A DNA stretch of 64,000 nt, from NCBI GenBank assembly GCA_036346275.1, contig CM070725.1, positions 15,180,216 through 15,244,215 on the forward strand, given 5' to 3'. Of the stretch, positions 1-11,560 are shown piece after piece. The stretch comes from Otatea glauca (lineage: Eukaryota > Streptophyta > Magnoliopsida > Poales > Poaceae). Below the pieces are notes generated by a model that was not told where the DNA came from, made no database searches, and saw only the letters and a program-made list of their open reading frames with translations. The translations under genes were made by a program, and so were the position numbers. Numbering within the stretch: position 1 is the first letter of the stretch; each line of letters opens with the position of its first letter.

Positions 1-204
1 AGTATGGTTTGGAGTATTTCATTTGTTGATTAGATAAGTATGGTTTGGAGTATTTGCAAAGGATAATATTTATTTAGAGCAAGTAATGAATGAGGATTGA
101 TAATTATTTAAGGGTTATGATTTGTATTTTTTATCCAACTCACGTTACGTGTATTCTGTCTCTACTGTTCATGGGGGTGTTTGGTGTAAACTAAGGCTTG
201 CTTC

Positions 205-353
205 GCAGGAGGACTGAGGAGGCCAAGGGGGTGGGGAAGCTGTGGCACCGGGGAGCGGGGGCTCGCCAACCTGATTGGCTACTGCTGCGACTGGGACGAG
301 CGGCTGCTCGTCACCAAGTTCGTGCCAACGATACCCTCACCAAGTACCTCTAG
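205..353 (+). pseudogene. Brassinosteroid-signalling kinase (BSK) exon fragment, frameshifted
   Basis: Read in two frames, this stretch gives EEAKGVGKL, then LANLIGYCCDWDERLLV, then NDTLTKYL before a stop. This matches the N-lobe segment of BSK-type receptor-like cytoplasmic kinases (EEA..VG.L....LANLIG.CC..DERLLVAE.MPN.TL.K.L), which act at the plasma membrane below BRI1. A plausible 3' splice site (cttcgcag, ending 208) precedes it, as expected for an exon start. At least two frame changes are needed and no other BSK exon is seen nearby, so this is a dead fragment. It could have been carried by a transposon or left by decay of a local gene; the window start cuts off the left context. Confidence 0.65.
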
Positions 354-386
354 TTGTGTTTTTGACCATGTTTTTTAAGAATGATT

Positions 387-3252
387 TGACACTAGGGTGC
401 ATAGGTAAAGTTTGGAGTTTATCGATAATACTGCACTAGTTCAGGATCATGCTAGTGTATATAGTGGCAACATAGATAAAATACCATTCCATATAAAGAA
501 TTAACTATGAAAGTAGCAAATTATTATTAAATAGGGCAATAGACCTTATGATCAAAGTTTACATCAGTATGCCTTAAAGGCTTATGAAACAAATAAACTA
601 TTGCAGCAGAAATAACATAACTTTGGCTATTCAACATGCCACAGGTAATCATCTGGGAATGCCTTCCTAGTTCACGTAGTCCTTGTAATAATCTTCCTCA
701 TAGAACTCTGTACTGCCTGGTCATTCCTCAACAACTAATCAACAAAGGTGTATAGCCGTGAGTACAAAAATACTAAGCAAGCCGTAGGCAATGCTGCAAT
801 ATATTCATGCAAGGCTTGACAAAAGGATAGTCATATGGTTCTTTTGCAGAAAGCAACAACTTGAATTTAAATATAATAAATAGATTCAAAGCGTATTTAT
901 AAAAAGATAATAAATAACTGGTAAATCAATGGTAGACAATATGAACAAATTGGTAAGACTTCACCCAACACCATCTAAAGGCATTATCAAACCACTAAAT
1001 TATTAGCGTTAACTTTAGACATCGAAATCAATAGTGAACAAATTCCTAGGCATGTCCATGACCGCAGACATGGCTATTCAAATAGTTTTACAACCTACAG
1101 AGGTTGTACTACTTTACCCACAAGATATGATCATCTCATTTTGCCTCCGGATTAACACACTTCATTTGGTGTGTCGGCAGAGAGATTACGACAAAGCCTT
1201 TATAATGTTCTGTCTAAAGTCGGTACTGCCCACTAAGGTTTCACCCTTCAGGGCCCTCTCTTGAGCCATGTGAATCTACCCGTCTATCCCGAAACTCACA
1301 CCACCAACTGGCAGTACTCAAATTTAGACATTGCAAATTAATCAGCTAGGTCTTTTCCATACCAGACATGCGATTGTATGATTTGGCCCAGTTCAATGGC
1401 GTACAAGATTAAGTCCTTAAATTATCTCAGGCAAGACATCCACATCCAAAATGTGCTAACGGCACCCCCTTTACTGTACAATCACTTGCCTGAGGGAAAA
1501 CTATTTTGTTCAACCAAGACCAATGGCACACCCTACCATGATACTATAAATTTTACAACAGTGGCTACCGACCACAATTCAATATCTTATTAAGTCAAGA
1601 TTAACATTATTTCACATGTAATATGAATTCCATCGTACAACTAAGCATGTCTAAGTATAGCTACGATAATCCAATGTTGTATTACAATCATGTCCAACTA
1701 ATAATGTCCCAACCTAGGGTAATAATGGATACATGGCATTCCAATAATCAAGGTGGCATAATGACAACTAGGTACATAGCTATTCTCAGCAAATAATCAT
1801 TGATACTCAAATAGCATGCAATTATTTAAAAAATTTACTTTTGTAAACATAGGTTCAACATGATTAAAGGTTACGACTTGCCTTGCTGATCTACTGCTGA
1901 GTCTTAATCTTCAAATTCTCCGTTTGCTCCTTCGGGATTAGCGTCTACTAGAAAAGAATATAATGAATATAAATAAATAACAAACAGAGGCTCAAACAAA
2001 CTCAAAAATAAAATAAAAATGGCTCTAAAATATAGAGCTTTATTTTAGAAAAAATTAGAAACTTGAATTGCCTCAATCAGAGTTCGTATGAGAAAGAATG
2101 GGCCTTCGAAAGATTAAATTCAGAAAAATAGAAAAAGAAGATTTTTGGAATTATATTTCTAAAGAAAAATCCTTTTATTGTGTCATGCTGACATCGGCCG
2201 GGACTTGGTGGACCGGGTATACGGCACTGCGTTCGGCTCACAGTAAACCCGGTGCACGGATGACACAAGCGCTAACATCGGCAACACGTGGGTTGCTAGG
2301 GCTGAGATGGCGGTTGACACGACACTGCGGTGGACGCTGACGTGGCTATGGTGACCGGGCTGACACGCAAGCGCTAATGTAGCACCAGGGCTGGGGGGAC
2401 GCTGACGCTGGCAGACACAGTGCTAATGACGTGGAATCGGGCTCAGCATTTATGCTCTGGTGAGGGACGACGCCGTGACTCACCGACGCGGAGGAAGACA
2501 ACATAGCCGTCGGCGCTACGAGGACGGATCGGGCTCGACTTGGCATGGATATGAATGAGCGCTTTGCGGTGAAGTCAAAGATGCGCATGGGATCGGCGGA
2601 GATGCACCGGAGGAAGCGATCAGCGTGGAAGAAGGTGGCTTTGGCAGCGGCGCTACTACGGTGAGCTCGATCTCGACGATGGCTATGTCTTGGGTAGCGC
2701 AAGATGGGACAAAAGGTGCGGCGCGTCACAGAGATCCTCGGATGGGGCAGCTCAAGGCTTTAAATAGCCTTGGGAAGGCGTGCGGGACACAGACACCCAG
2801 GCGATGGTGTGTAGTGCACGGAAACCACGAGGGTTTGGGTTAGGGTTCGGCCGGGGTGACGCGCAGCGGCTGCTGGGCTGAGATGGGTCGAGCGACGCGG
2901 GTTGGCTGGCGGAGCAGCCGACGCGTGGTAGACAGAGATGAAGGCGAAGTGGGTTGGCGAAGATTCAACAGGAAAGGGTTTTAAGAATAAAAAATTATTT
3001 TCCGATTAAAGAAATTACCATAAATTCAAATAAATCTAAATAAATAGCAAATAAATTCAAAAAATCTCAAAGATTACGTAAAAATTCCTTGGAGTACAAA
3101 GAACCCAACTATGACTGCAAATATTTTGTTTGATATATTTAGGTAAATTAAATCTTTCACATAAATAAAAATTCAAATTAAGCTTTAGTTAATTTGGGAA
3201 AAATTCAAATGGTTCATAAACATTCCAAAACTCAAATTTTTGAGATTTTACA
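387..3252 (-). mobile_element. Old solo LTR of a Tekay-like Ty3-gypsy element
   Basis: Read on the minus strand this begins TGTAAAATC (compare TGTAACATCCC in younger copies here). It runs through the same ordered landmarks as the LTR at 50698-53785: the AT-rich start, a GC-rich U3 block at about 2180-2900, the conserved segment at about 1870-1960, and the CACTAGT..GGATCATGCTAG tail at about 430-460. Length is about 2.87 kb. The flanking pentamers are TGATT (382-386) and TAATT (3253-3257), a probable 5-bp target duplication with one mutation. No PBS, gag or pol adjoins it, so it is a solo LTR. Its divergence makes it the oldest of the Tekay LTRs in the window. The short ORFs inside it are not genes. 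Confidence 0.7.
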
Positions 3253-4097
3253 TAATTGCCATTGGCACTGAATTCTTTATAACCTCAACAATAACGCATG
3301 GGATTGTTCCTCACCATTTATGAAAAATTGAATTTGGACAAACTAGCAAAACTTTTAGGTTCCTGCTTGTCGTCCTTTGGGATATTTTTTAATGTTAGTA
3401 TGGAAATTCTCCCACATATAAAGATGGAATGTATGGGTAGATTGGAGACATTGGTGATCTAGTATATGCAGTTCAGAATGCAGCTACAAAATGCATGTTT
3501 CTGGTTGAACACCAGTTCTACTGTTTGGTATGAGATATATCTGGGTAGCTCCTTTAGGTAGAACTAGAACCAAGGGTTGTTGCTATGTATCTTTCTTGCT
3601 ACCCTTTAGTATTTTTGTACACCAAATTAAATAAGCTGTTTAAAAGTTGACAACTCCTAAAAAAAGGTTTCCTGTGATAGGTCAAAGGGCTTTCAAACTT
3701 GCAACCCGCACTGAGGAGCCTAACCCTCCCCTGGCTTACGAGCTTATGCAAGCCCAAGCCTTTCCAATGTGAAGTTTCTTCTTTCAATAGTTTTATAACT
3801 ATAATAGTCATTAAACTTATCTATTTTGTTCTACTACATATTGAAAGTTTCTTCTTTCATTGAATATGAGATATTGTAACTACATTGCAGATTCAGATAT
3901 TGAGTATTTATCACGTAGCTGCACATCTATTTGTGTCTTTTGATATTGCTGTTTTCATATAGCATATAATGCACTTAGAAACCTTATCTCAATAGAAACT
4001 AAGCCATTGTTATTTTGAACAGCCAAAACTAAGGAAGCTATATCAGATCTTCCATTCTTGCAAGGTTGACAACTGACAAGCACCTTTCTTTTTGCAG
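3253..4097. other. Non-coding stretch, likely decayed intron or intergenic DNA
   Basis: AT-rich, with no ORF or repeat I can identify. It separates the old solo LTR from two recognisable LRR exons, so it may be intron of that decayed gene. A weak tRNA-like patch near 3690-3770 (minus) was considered and rejected. Confidence 0.4.
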
Positions 4098-4421
4098 ATC
4101 TCACAAATTTAAAAGAGCTTTCAATTGTCATGTTGTAGAATCATAGATTTGGGTGTTTCTTATCTTAGAGGTAAACAGAACTACAAGTTTTCCAATTCCT
4201 AATTAGAATGTTGATCTTTTCCTTGATGATTCAAAGATCCATCCTTTTCATTTGGTGTTTTAGGGGTCTACTCATGATCTGTATTCAACTGTTTATGTCC
4301 GGGCCAATCTAAAGGTTCTCAGGTTTTCTATTTATCATTTCTTTTCTGTAGGTTTGTCCAACCTAACTCACTTGAACTTGGAGGGTTGTCTAGTGACTGC
4401 TGTCTAGAGTGCTATATGAGA
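4098..4421 (+). pseudogene. Two decayed exons of a cysteine-containing LRR protein
   Basis: The first exon is 4098-4170, flanked by a tttttgcag acceptor and a gtaaac donor. It reads LTNLKELSI and, after a frame change, IIDLGVSYLRG. The second exon starts at 4352 after a ttttctgtag acceptor and reads LSNLTHLNLEGCLVTA before a small deletion. These are consecutive repeats of the plant cysteine-containing LRR type (L..L..L.L.GC.VT), as in F-box/LRR-like or internalin-like plant proteins of unknown role. Exon phase and splice borders are still visible, so this was a spliced gene. Stops and indels make it non-functional. The parent gene cannot be named from these pieces. Confidence 0.6.
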
Positions 4422-5169
4422 CTTAACCAGAAAAGTTTGTTAAGCATGACTTAAGAAAGTTGTATAAAACAATGCTCAGTCATTGGGCATATTTTATTCC
4501 AAAAAATGTTGGTCAAATTCCTGTCAGATTGCAAATTTAATTGTAGAAATGGGATAATGGGTATCTTCTGGATTCAATTACAAGTTTAACATGGTGTATT
4601 CATACTTGTACTAGCATATTATCATTGTTTCTTCTATGAGTGTGAAGGGACATAGATCATATCTCAACATCTGACAAGTGAATTAGAAATGATAAAATTG
4701 TGATCCACTGCAGTAAAACTGTGTATGGTTGTCTATCTTGCTGAAGTATTCAATTGAATTGATTTATTACTTTCAAAGTTTCTATTGCTAATAAATATTT
4801 ATAAATACATAAAGGTAATGTTGGTTATTATTTATTATTCAGGTTTTGGATTATTTATAATTAGAGATAGGTGCTTGTTGATATGGTGTGAGTAGCATTA
4901 GTTACACAACTTGTTACATGTTCCTACGATTATTTGCAGTTATATTGATCTGACGTTGCATAAATTCATTGGTGTATTGCATGCTATCATTGATTCTTGG
5001 TTCAAAAATAATAGATGCAGTTGTTACATCTATTGTTTGTTCTTATGCAAGATTGGAATTGATTAATTTAAGTAGGTAAGCACTATTTTGTAAGGTTAAA
5101 TGGTTGGAGTTGATCAATCTGCTAATGAATTTTCTATCAGAAAGTTATTGCACAATAGTGTATGAATTA
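4422..5169. other. AT-rich stretch without recognised feature
   Basis: No ORF, TIR or tandem repeat is recognised here. It may be intron or 3' flank of the decayed LRR gene. Confidence 0.35.
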
Positions 5170-5446
5170 GATTTGTTTCGGCTACAAATTTTGGATGCTA
5201 CACATTTTGAGTTTGTACATTTACCATGACTTGGATGCTACAAATTTTGGCTAAGTCTCCAAATTTGCCATTACTTGGATGCCCAAATTTTGGCAAGTCT
5301 CCAAATTTTACCATGACTTGGATGCTTAGCCAAATTTGGAGACTTATCATCCAAGTCATGGTAAATTTGGAGACTTAGCGAAAATTTTGGAATCCAAGTC
5401 ATGGCAAATTTGAAAATCTGGAGGATGTATCATATGTTTTGTAGTG
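5170..5446. repeat. Foldback repeat ending in a CACTA-type terminus
   Basis: The motif ccatgacttggatgc with (g)acttagccaaatttgg occurs several times directly from 5226 to about 5330, then in inverted form (ccaagtcatggtaaatttgg, gacttagcg) from about 5331 to 5412, so the strand can fold on itself. The segment ends at 5446 in tttgtagtg, whose complement CACTACAAAACATATG looks like a CACTA terminal repeat. The next three bases are ttg. I read this as the subterminal region of a non-autonomous CACTA-like element. The opposite terminus was not found. Confidence 0.5.
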
Positions 5447-5665
5447 TTGAACCAGTGTGTGTGATAACTGTATATCACAGACGAATCTTGGCAAAAACCA
5501 TCTGCGATATAGTTTGATCACACCGTCTGTGATGTGTATTTCACAGAAGGATTGAAAACCATCTGTGATGTGAAACGATTATCATTGATACATAGTTACA
5601 GATGGTTCGGAAAACCATTTGTTTTGACGGTTCCGAACCGTCTGTGATGTCCTTTTCTGTAGTTG
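5447..5665. mobile_element. CACTA terminal fragment, ACCGTCTGTGAT family
   Basis: This contains several direct and inverted copies of the subterminal motif (tcacagacgg / accgtctgtgatg) and ends at 5656-5665 with ctgtagttg, a one-base variant of the CACTA terminus (complement CAACTACAGAAAAGG). The same subterminal family occurs at 24329-24500 and 43945-44262. It abuts a FAR1-related pseudogene. No transposase is inside, so this is an end of a deleted or non-autonomous element. Confidence 0.6.
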
Positions 5666-6440
5666 TGTTAGCTGATTCTAGCTCATCATTTTCGGAATGC
5701 GCATGGGTAATATCCGTCGGGATGTTATCAAGTTGTTCTTGGAGAGTCTTCAGTACATTCATCGCTCTTTCATACCTCGCATTTGTCTTGTTCGCTTCCC
5801 TCGCAATGTCCATCACCTCTGTTAGCAGGGTCGAATGTCGATACATCTCAGTTGTTCTATTGGGTCCGAACTGCACGAGGTTGTTCCTGTCATAAGGCAA
5901 TTCAACCCTTGCATCCCTGGTATATCTTCATAGCACATACTGTCATGGATACTCTCGATTTGCATGTGGGTGAATGCTCTGATTAGATAAGTGCAAAACA
6001 GTCCTATAGTAAAAGCATATTAACAAAATAGTAATTACCTATAAAACACATAGTAAATTCATATACAAGTTAATAACAGAATTGTTGTGTCCTGTAGTAA
6101 AAGCATATTACAAAATAGTAATTACATATAAAATGAACAGTAATTTTGTATACCTGTAATACCATTTAGGGTATTGAAAATTAATCACCTGTGTGTTCCC
6201 ACTGGCAACATTCACATCTGTTCTCCCTGGAAGCCTCGTCTACTACCAACTTAAATTCATACTACGACCAGTAGAATGATTTTGTTTACTTTCCATGTGT
6301 GATGAGATATTGACTAGGCTTGTTGGGGTTGTCTCTAATGCGGAAGGCTATACTCTTGATGTAGGCATCCATGTATTCTTTGAACGCCGTAGGTGTGTAC
6401 ACTTTACTCAGTTGCTCCTCAAACTAGAACAGTTTTGACC
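5666..6440 (-). pseudogene. FAR1-related sequence (FRS) C-terminal part, degenerate
   Basis: On the minus strand, about 6430-6200 reads FEEQLSKVYTPTAFKEYM, IKSIAFRIRDNPNKPSQYLI, then EFKLVVDEASRENRCECCQ followed by WEHTG. This is the FAR1/FHY3 and MULE-derived region around the SWIM zinc finger (the C.C...WEHTG core). After a gap, about 5960-5670 reads RYTRDARVELPYDRNN and continues through MYRHSTLLTEVMDIAREAN into a coiled-coil-like tail, as at the C-terminus of FRS proteins. Stops and frame changes occur in the first half. A CACTA end abuts it at 5665 and an (AT)n tract cuts its 5' side. FRS proteins are domesticated Mutator-like transposases, so this could be a host FRS pseudogene or a MULE remnant. 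Confidence 0.7.
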
Positions 6441-6459
6441 TTACCGGCTGGCTCTGAAC

Positions 6460-6462
<3 letters not shown>

Positions 6463-6547
<85 letters not shown>
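6463..6547. repeat. (AT)n microsatellite
   Basis: About 85 bp of nearly uninterrupted AT dinucleotide. It lies between the FAR1-related pseudogene and a repeat that begins tactagtcatgtgcccgtg. Confidence 0.95.
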
Positions 6548-6548
<1 letters not shown>

Positions 6549-7376
6549 TAGTCATGTGCCCGTGCGTTGCAACGAAAACTCAATTTACGACAAAAATTTA
6601 TTTGCAAAGAACACCAACTTTACTTATGTTTCGATAGTAGAAAAAGTTTGTTCCTCCGAAGAGATTTGACTATCGGGTTAAAACCTCTTTCATCTCAACC
6701 GTTCATGTTAAATCCAGTGAATCAAGTACTCTGAAAGAGAACGGATGATCGCCACCAACTCTTAATTAGAATTAGTAGAGAGATATCAATCCTTACTATT
6801 GAAGGAGGAGAAAGTTATTGCCTTCCTCTTGTAGGAAATCTCCTTGCTTCTTGCACGCAGCTTTTCTCTTCTCTTCTTGCGTGTGTCTCCACTACCAACC
6901 GACCTGTCCTCCTAGAGATGAGAGTGGGTACCCTCTAATAAGGAGTAGATGAAAGCAGAAGGCAGCGTACGCGGGCGGATGGAAGCCATGTCTCTCCGAC
7001 ATCTTCGTGATTGGCACGTGATTTGGTTATGTGATTCTTTCCTTTTAATCTATGCATTTCCAGATATGATGAGATAGAATTCCCGTATTATGGGATATGG
7101 TGAGTATATCTTTCTATCCATGTAGGACATGATGAGAAAATCCTTCCATTTATAAGATATATGACATCCTTCCATAGTAAGAACATGTGAATAGAGATAT
7201 GCTAAAATAATATTTCTATTAAAAAAAGATATGATAAAATCCTTCCATCTAAGATATGATTAAATCCTCTTCTATCTCAGTCGTTTATGTCAGATCCAAC
7301 GAATCAGATACTTTAGAGGAGAATGGACCACTGCCACCAACTCCTAATTAGAAGTAGTAGAGATATATATATACAC
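6549..7376. repeat. Dispersed repeat with an internal ~110-bp direct duplication
   Basis: It begins with tactagtcatgtgcccgtgc gttgcaacg, a terminus I associate with abundant grass MITE or MULE-like repeats. A segment of about 110 bp at 6680-6795 (from cctctttcatctcaaccg to agaattagtagagagatat) recurs diverged at 7265-7372. Between them are several related tatgataaaatccttcca motifs. No coding capacity is seen. The element type is uncertain. Confidence 0.45.
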
Positions 7377-7689
7377 ACACCTACCCTAGATGTTTACATG
7401 TGTATTGCACCATGCTTTTAGTAAAAAAAAACTTATTACGATTCTCAATTTTGCTTTCGTAATACGTATATGGACTTGTTTGTGCTTATTTACCGTAGTT
7501 ATGTTTGCTTAGACTTCAAAAATTTCCTCACTATGCCACTAAAGTGAGTTCGCACAAAGACGTCCTTACGCTTGTAGACACGCTCAATTAGTTTTTATTT
7601 CATTCTTGGAGTAGTGTAGCTAATTAATATCGGTCGATCGTTAGTTTACATGCATTACTAATTAATTAGCTAATTAATATCCAGCGCTT

Positions 7690-8430
7690 GGAGGCCGATT
7701 CCAACGGCGATTCTAGTTACCGCCGTCCATGGAAAAAAATTCAAGCGATCCTCGACCACTTGAAAATTTTCGGCCACTAAAAAAAAGGAAAAAAAACCAG
7801 CGGTCGCCGGGGGCGGATTTTTTTTTAAAAAAAATCAAGCGGTCTCCGACCGCTGCAAATTTTCCAGCCGTGAAAAAAAAACAGCACTCGCAGGCCGTGG
7901 AATTTGGATTGCACGGGGCTAGTTTCGCAAATTCGTCACGACGAGAGTCATATTCGCAAAAAATACAGCCAAAGGCCAATACAGTAAAAAAATTATCAAT
8001 TATCTCTTTGTTGCTCCGGAACCGCCAGCTGCCTCCTCGTCCTGACTCCCGACGGCTTCCTCTTCTCGCGGACGCGCAGGACACCCATCCTTGACCTTAA
8101 GGCCACGTGCCCGAGGTCCAGGACGCGCCACACAGACGCGATGCCGCGAGGCTCTCCCTGCGGTGAGGTCCCGCAACCACGCCGAGAAGGAGCTCCCTAC
8201 GCTCGCTGTGTCCGTGTGGCCAACATTGGTGGGCTCAGCGGCCAACGCGTTGGAGGTGTTGCGGTAGTGTCCGTGGTCCTCACCGAAGCAGTTCATGCCA
8301 TCGCGTCGGCGTCCACAGCCGTGTTCTCGTCTGTCGAGTACATCTCATCACGCATCAGCTGCGACCACGGCGGCCACGTCCTCTTCCAGGAAGACGACAG
8401 CGTCACTGATCCCTCTGGTTAAGGAGAATA
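7690..8430. other. GC-rich island, unidentified; possible captured gene fragment
   Basis: The first half (7690-7880) holds three imperfect copies of a gc(g)gtc...ccg(a)cc..aaattttc motif joined by A- and T-homopolymers. The second half (about 8000-8425) is GC-rich and open on both strands: 93 codons on + from 8141, 98 codons on - from 8296. I recognise neither product. The base composition is unlike the AT-rich surroundings, so a Pack-MULE-type captured exon is possible but unproven. Confidence 0.3.
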
Positions 8431-8885
8431 AGTCAACTGCTTCCGATAAAAAGTAGATGATTGCGGACTAGCGTCCGGACGTACAATAGTAAGTTTTCTA
8501 TTGTACGGATCAGTATAACATGGCTAAATAATATGTACAATAACTATAATCACTATGTGCAATAAAATGTGAAAAGGTATGTACAATGTCTCGAAAAATT
8601 GGGCAAACTATACAAATTCTCACTAAAAAATTGGATGAAAATCACAAATATAAAACTGAAGTACCATTTAAAACTAGTTCAGGTATCCGAATCAAATAAA
8701 TTTGTGGTGTTACAATATTACAACATTTTAAAAAAATAGTGACAACAATGAAAGACAATTGTTACAACAAATGGGAGAAACTACACAAAACAAATTATAG
8801 AAAATGTTACCATAACAACTTTAACATGAGCAGCATTTATTATATGATGCAACATCCTGAAGTCCTAAACTCAACATTTTGATAT
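8431..8885. other. Non-coding AT-rich stretch
   Basis: Short palindromes are visible near 8465-8510 (cgtccggacg; cgtacaatag...ctattgtacg), as in ends of some Mutator-like repeats. I see nothing else. Confidence 0.3.
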
Positions 8886-9020
8886 TTTCTTGCAAAGATA
8901 AAGAAATAAATGCAACATCTCAAAATTTTTATTGCAACAACTCGAGCAACCTATTGCAACATCTCAAAATTCTTATTGCAACAACTTGAACAACCTATTT
9001 CAACATCTGACATCTCTGCA
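8886..9020. repeat. Short tandem repeat, about 2.5 units of ~51 bp
   Basis: The unit caacatctcaaaat..ttattgcaacaactcgagcaacctattg is present twice and followed by a partial third copy. Non-coding. Confidence 0.7.
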
Positions 9021-9993
9021 GGGCGGTAACATTTTTCTTCTTCATCAACCATGGCCACAATGCTTATGGAGTCCATGCCTGCCTACAATGGAGCGTGGTT
9101 GGTCTAGGTGGTGCTTGTGATCACAAGCAAGAGCAACCTCGAATAGGGGAGGGCATCCATGTAGGGCTCAGGCCATGACCACAAGTGGTGAGAGGGGGCG
9201 AGGAGGAAGAGGAGAAAGGAAGAGCACGCGGCTCCCTGCCAAACATGGCTATTAGAGCATCCCCCTCTAGGTCCCACATAATCCAGTTCTCCTATCTTGC
9301 AGTAGTCCACTTTGTACTTCCCTAACCCCACCCACACACTTCTCGTCGTCTCCAAATTCCTGACCACTGGTGGCAGCCATGCTCCTCCACCACCACCTCC
9401 TTCCTTGCCTCCTCCTCCCCTCAACCCCTACCCCGACCTCCCAACTCCTCCACCCCTCCCGCTTCCCACCCCGCATGTTTCTTCTCACCCTGCTTCTCTT
9501 TGCTCTCCCACCTTGCAAGCCCTAAAATTGTAGACCACTCCGACAACGAGGAGCCCCATGGAGAGGCATAGGGCCAACTCCTGCTCGTTCAGCTCTTCGT
9601 GCTACCCAATGGCGAGTGTGGCCATAGGGGACCAAGAGGCTATGACTGCCTGGGTCCTCATGGGTTCCAACATCATGTTGAGGAAGAGGAGTAAGGAGGA
9701 GCATGCGAGCTTCTTGTCAAATGTGGCCATGACGAGAGCTTGAAGGAGAGAGAGAGAGAGATAGGGGCATGGAAGAGAGAAGCTTTATTTTAGTATTATG
9801 TTTCGCTATTTGGAGAAGAGACTAGAAGCACTAGGATTCAAAAATGTGGGGAGATCATCATGTTAGGATGGAAGACATCCAATGTTTTGATAGTCCGGAG
9901 TGTTTTGAGTGGCTTCAATGGGCGTTCGATGCATGGTACGTCTGAGCTATAGCAATTTCCTTAAAGAAATTATAGGACTAACAAAAAGAATAA
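9021..9993. other. Low-complexity stretch without recognised gene
   Basis: It contains a C-rich polypyrimidine tract at about 9385-9510 and a (GA)n tract at about 9745-9762. ORFs here are short and compositionally driven. No gene, TIR or LTR is recognised. Confidence 0.4.
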
Positions 9994-10224
9994 GGCCCTG
10001 TTTGTTTTAGTTTTTGATTCTGGATTCTGGTCCTAAAAGCATAATCAGAAACAAACAGCCTGATTCTAGAATCCGATTCTCACAATCCACCCCACCCATA
10101 TACACTAGAATCCACAATCCACTTCGTATGTGCTTTTGGATTATAGCTTTTGGAGAATCAGCTTCTCAAAAACCACAATTCAGAATAAGCTTTTAGAGAA
10201 TCCAAAGCTGAAACAAACAGGCCC
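9994..10224. mobile_element. Tourist-like MITE (PIF/Harbinger type)
   Basis: The ends are GGCCCTGTTTGTTTT on the left and, reverse-complemented, GGGCCTGTTTGTTTC on the right, flanked on both sides by TAA (9991-9993 and 10225-10227). This is the TSD expected for PIF/Harbinger MITEs. Length is 231 bp, with no coding capacity. Confidence 0.75.
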
Positions 10225-10375
10225 TAAAGAGTCAGTAGATAATTGTCATATGAAAAGAAGCACAAATAGAAACACAAAAGAGAACAGGTAAGATGTGTCC
10301 CACGCAAACCTTATACCGCACTGTAATAATCAAACCTCTCTTTCGATACTTCATAGATACAGGATCAAACGATCC

Positions 10376-11560
10376 CCTGCCAAGGTTTCAAATTTTGTTT
10401 TCGAATCATATCTCGGAGGGGACCGAAATCCAGTTGAAATTCAAAAGGCAAAATTCAAATCCAGAATCTTTGGATATAGATTTCAAGATTTTGGCTGAAA
10501 TTTTGGCCGAAATGCCAAAATCTCGGTAAATTTGAACCAAACGAAAAATGGTTCAAACCATATTAGAAAATTTTGAACATTTTTTTGGATGGTCCTAACA
10601 CATCATAAATGTTTCCATAAAAGTTTCAGATGATGATGAAGCCTGAGGAATTTTAAAAAATTTGGAAAATGCTACTATCCTAATAAAAGCCTTTTCTGGC
10701 AAATTTGAACCGAATGAAAATGGTTCAGACCAAGTTAGAAATTTTAAAACTTTTTGTGGATTGTCCTAATGCATCACTAATATTCGCATAAAATTTTCAC
10801 ACTATGATCAAACTTGATGAATTTTAAAAAATTCTAATAATGATGTTGTCCTGATAAAAGCCTTACCACCAAATTTCAACCTAATGAAAATTCGTTCAAA
10901 TAAGTTAGAAAATTTTGAAAATTGTTTTGGATGGTCCTGAAGCATAACTAATATTTCCATAAAATTTTTAGATGATGATCAAGCCTGAGTAATTTTAAAA
11001 AATTCTAACAGTACTACTGTCTTAATAAAAACCTAGCTGAGTACATGTATTGCTTTCATAGATTTGGTTAAACAACCAAAAAAAAGGTTTAGAATGTTTA
11101 AAACTTTTAGAAAAGGGTGATGAGGTAATAAACTTTAATAAAATTTTTGGACCATGAACACACTCAAGCGATTTTATAAAATTCTGATAGGTTACTGTCT
11201 CATTTATGTTTCTTCTATTTTTGATTTTTTAAAGATAACAAATGATTCTTTTGAAAAAAAATTTGTATGATCCTAGACTGCTAAAGATAGTCCCATAAAT
11301 TTTTCAGAGCATGATTAAACGTGTACATTTTTATAAAAATATGACAGTATTTTTGTTGTTTTTATAAAACGTCTCAAAAATTCAGTTTTTTTAAATATTT
11401 TCGTGGAAGATGACATTCTTATGGGGTATTGACCCAAATCAGGTCAAAATTGCTGAGATTTTGCCGAAACTTCTGAAATTACTATATCAATTTAATTTTT
11501 TTTATTTGATCGGAATTTGAAATCTTGTCCTCAGAAATTTCGCTGGAATTTTCAACCTCA
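10376..11560 (+). repeat. AT-rich repeat family A, copy 1, with a ~171-bp tandem array
   Basis: It starts with a characteristic head (aaggtttcaaattttg..ttcg, then atctcgg...ccgaaatcc) and ends near an aatcttgtcc..gaaattt tail. Between 10525 and about 11037 there are three tandem units; the anchor ggatggtcct (or ggattgtcct) falls at 10587, 10758 and 10929, so the period is exactly 171 bp. A second homologous copy lies at 21858-23260, a truncated one at 24205-24328, and a related head segment at about 15580-15790. No ORF, TIR or LTR was found. I do not know the family. Confidence 0.8.

Noticed and set aside
3690..3780. Possible tRNA-derived SINE or tRNA gene (minus)
   Set aside because: A weak B-box-like string is visible, but there is no A box at proper spacing and no cloverleaf, poly(A) tail or target duplication.
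10525..11037. Centromeric satellite because the period is 171 bp
   Set aside because: Only three units, dispersed within a larger element. The match to the primate alpha-satellite period is coincidence.
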